In this document: piece by piece, positions 32,317 through 33,731 of the stretch
Numbering within the stretch: the stretch's first letter is position 1
Layout of the letters: every line of letters starts with the position of its first letter
Program-made: the position numbers and the translations under genes
The notes under the pieces: generated by a model
Told to the model about the DNA's origin: nothing
The model's database searches: none
What the model saw: the letters and a program-made list of their open reading frames with translations, nothing else
Origin: Alistipes sp.
Lineage (GTDB): Bacteria > Bacteroidota > Bacteroidia > Bacteroidales > Rikenellaceae
DNA: 33,731 nucleotides
Direction: 5' to 3'
Assembly (NCBI GenBank): GCA_017421945.1
Contig: JAFOHD010000026.1
Location: 1-33,731 of the forward strand

Positions 32317-32913
32317 TTACTTCTTGATTGCTTTACGTGGCTCAGCCTCAGAAATCTTCTGTGGCACAGCCGTGGTTATTACTTTACGCTCATCCTCGGC
32401 AAGTTCGCCGAAAGACTTTCCAAACTTCTGCATTGATACATCCTCACGAATCTCATTGAATACGCGAGTAAGCTCGTTCTGCACCATGATATAGGTTTCG
32501 TAACCAGTATCACGTGTTGTCTGCAATGAAATCACACCCTTACTAACGGGATAAGTCCACTTTGAACCGTCTGGCATCTCAATCTCCTCGTCCTCCTTCT
32601 CAGGCATAGACTCGTCGTCATTGACATTCAGAACGAACTCCTTGGCTCTATCCTTCAACTGACGGATATCAATCATCTCGTCGGCAACCATCAACTGACC
32701 TGCGCCATTGACGAATACCAACAATACGTTACGCTCCTTCTGCTTCTGATCCTCAACCTTCACATCCTCAGGTGGAATAGGAGGAAGCACACGTGAGATA
32801 CCCTTATCGGTATTCATCGTAGTTGCCACGAGGAAGAACACAAGCAACAAGAAAGCGATATCCGCTTGTGAGCTGGCGTTAATATCAGGCGTTTTTCTTT
32901 TATTACCTGCCAT
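32317..32913 (-). CDS. exbD: ExbD/TolR-family biopolymer transport protein (first copy)
   Basis: A 198-residue protein with the same layout: basic N-terminus, helix with Asp18 in SQADIAFLLLVFFLVATTM, and a periplasmic domain. The domain is longer than in the second copy, with an acidic insert (DDESMPEKEDEEIEMPDG near residues 98-115) and a C-terminal extension rich in Lys and Glu. Tandem exbD genes after exbB are common in Bacteroidetes. It starts 16 bases after the four-helix membrane protein. Confidence 0.9.
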   Translation of the reverse strand: MAGNKRKTPDINASSQADIAFLLLVFFLVATTMNTDKGISRVLPPIPPEDVKVEDQKQKERNVLLVFVNGAGQLMVADEMIDIRQLKDRAKEFVLNVNDDESMPEKEDEEIEMPDGSKWTYPVSKGVISLQTTRDTGYETYIMVQNELTRVFNEIREDVSMQKFGKSFGELAEDERKVITTAVPQKISEAEPRKAIKK

Positions 32914-32929
32914 AAAAGTCTCCTTTCAA

Positions 32930-33367
32930 TTATTTGAGTGCGTCTGTCACTGCTGAATAGATTGCTGAAATAACAGCACCTGCCATAGCAACATAGAACA
33001 CGATGATACAAGTATCGGTGATTACTGTCTCGTTACGCTCGAAATAGCCCTGGCTACCGAGATCAACGATCTGATAGTCGTGACCTGAAGCAACTACATA
33101 TGCTACAACGATGATTGCAACGATTGCAACAACAGAAATCAACGCGCCCTTGATACCCTCTGGCTTCTTGAGCAAGTCCATACCAGCACCAACCAGCGCT
33201 GCTACGATAGCTGCACCCATGAGGAAGTAACCCCAGTAGAGGTAAGCTCCCACAGCTGTTGCTGTCTCAACAGTAGGATCCTCTGGAGTAGTGAATACTG
33301 CCCAGAAAATCATAGCTACAGAGAGAGCAAGCAGTGCAACCAATGAATATTTTAAAACTTTCTCCAT
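32930..33367 (-). CDS. Unknown four-helix membrane protein within the Exb operon
   Basis: A 145-residue protein with four predicted membrane helices (about 6-26, 41-62, 72-93 and 115-140) and a hydrophilic loop of about 20 residues between helices 3 and 4 (GHDYQIVDLGSQGYFERNE). It has no resemblance that I can see to ExbB or ExbD. The gene lies between exbB (25-base gap) and the first exbD (16-base gap) on the same strand, so it is almost surely co-transcribed. I recall similar small membrane genes at this place in other Bacteroidales. A role as accessory subunit of the proton channel is an inference from position only. Confidence 0.75.
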   Translation of the reverse strand: MEKVLKYSLVALLALSVAMIFWAVFTTPEDPTVETATAVGAYLYWGYFLMGAAIVAALVGAGMDLLKKPEGIKGALISVVAIVAIIVVAYVVASGHDYQIVDLGSQGYFERNETVITDTCIIVFYVAMAGAVISAIYSAVTDALK

Positions 33368-33392
33368 TGTAATTACTCTTTAAGGGTATTAA

Positions 33393-33731
33393 TTATTTCT
33401 TGTTATATGCTGTCAAGATACCAACCAAAGTGATTGATGCATCCTCCATAGCGTTCACCAAGTTATCAATCTTTGAGATGATGTAGTTGTAGAACAACTG
33501 AAGGATAACGGCAGCGATAAGACCCATCAATGTAGTCAACAACGCAACCTTGATACCACCTGCTACAACGGTTGGAGAGATATCACCAGCAGCCTGGATC
33601 TGGTCAAACGCCTCGATCATACCTACTACGGTACCCATGAAACCCAACATTGGAGAAAGTGCGATGAACAAACCAATCCAAGAAAGACCTGACTCCATCT
33701 GACCTGTCTGAACTGAACCGTAAGAAACAAC
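33393..33731 (-). CDS. exbB: ExbB/TolQ/MotA-family proton channel (N-terminus beyond window)
   Basis: The last 112 residues of the channel subunit. The frame is open to the window edge; the Met at 33698 is internal, since codons upstream of it continue (VVSYGSVQTGQ). The two C-terminal helices of the family are visible: SWIGLFIALSPMLGFMGTVVGMIEAF and GGIKVALLTTLMGLIAAVILQLFYNY, the latter with the conserved Thr residues facing the proton path. ExbB pentamers surround an ExbD dimer in the inner membrane. It is upstream in the exbB-membrane protein-exbD-exbD operon; the operon promoter lies outside the window. Confidence 0.9.
   Translation of the reverse strand, partial: VVSYGSVQTGQMESGLSWIGLFIALSPMLGFMGTVVGMIEAFDQIQAAGDISPTVVAGGIKVALLTTLMGLIAAVILQLFYNYIISKIDNLVNAMEDASITLVGILTAYNKK

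Overview
The window looks like core chromosome from a Bacteroidales bacterium. Several genes carry the Bacteroidetes promoter signature (TTTG, about 20 bases, TAnnTTTG), most genes lack a clear Shine-Dalgarno, and there are lineage-typical genes: gldE, the lipoprotein-type BamA homologue tamL, DUF4924, a two-ExbD operon, and an Lnt with a GVE-type active-site loop. Some proteins remind me of Rikenellaceae/Alistipes, but that placement is a guess. I see no prophage, insertion sequence, CRISPR array, tRNA or rRNA, and no gene-free stretch longer than 300 bases.

Layout. Bases 1-120 hold the tail of a + strand gene and its terminator. From 1.5 to 16.2 kb nearly everything is on the minus strand. 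In transcription order this is priA-comF (DNA replication restart, ComF phosphoribosyltransferase), dnaB-yifB (replicative helicase, AAA+ ComM/YifB), then a compact division and wall block murG-murC-ftsQ-ftsA-ftsZ-gldE-PPTase, then a MATE efflux pump with its own promoter. The division block is the 3' part of a classical dcw cluster; its usual upstream half (mraY, murD, ftsW) is replaced by yifB/dnaB. At 16.3-16.9 kb sits a small + strand membrane protein of unknown function with MORN-like motifs. At 16.9-20.4 kb is a minus-strand operon, def-lnt-folC, whose deformylase carries a lipoprotein signal peptide.

From 20.5 kb a + strand operon starts at a textbook promoter: cdd, an RluA-type pseudouridine synthase, dtd, a membrane-anchored DNA/RNA endonuclease and a DUF4924 protein. 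rpmH follows with its own promoter and terminator. Next come a membrane-tethered rubrerythrin-like protein and a flavodiiron protein (oxygen/NO detoxification), closed by a long bidirectional terminator shared with a convergent alpha/beta hydrolase. dapF and tamL form a + strand pair at 27-30.4 kb. An AraC regulator and an ExbB/ExbD proton-channel operon, which includes an extra four-helix membrane protein, fill the right end on the minus strand; exbB runs off the window.

Most of this is housekeeping. The points most worth a second look are: the exported deformylase with a possible second, cytoplasmic start; the roughly 120-residue charged helical insertion in FtsQ; the membrane-bound rubrerythrin with degenerate iron ligands beside the flavodiiron protein; the nuclease with altered active-site motif; the extra membrane subunit in the Exb operon; and an Arg in the FtsZ T7 loop. 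I did not find convincing evidence of a wholly new multi-gene system.
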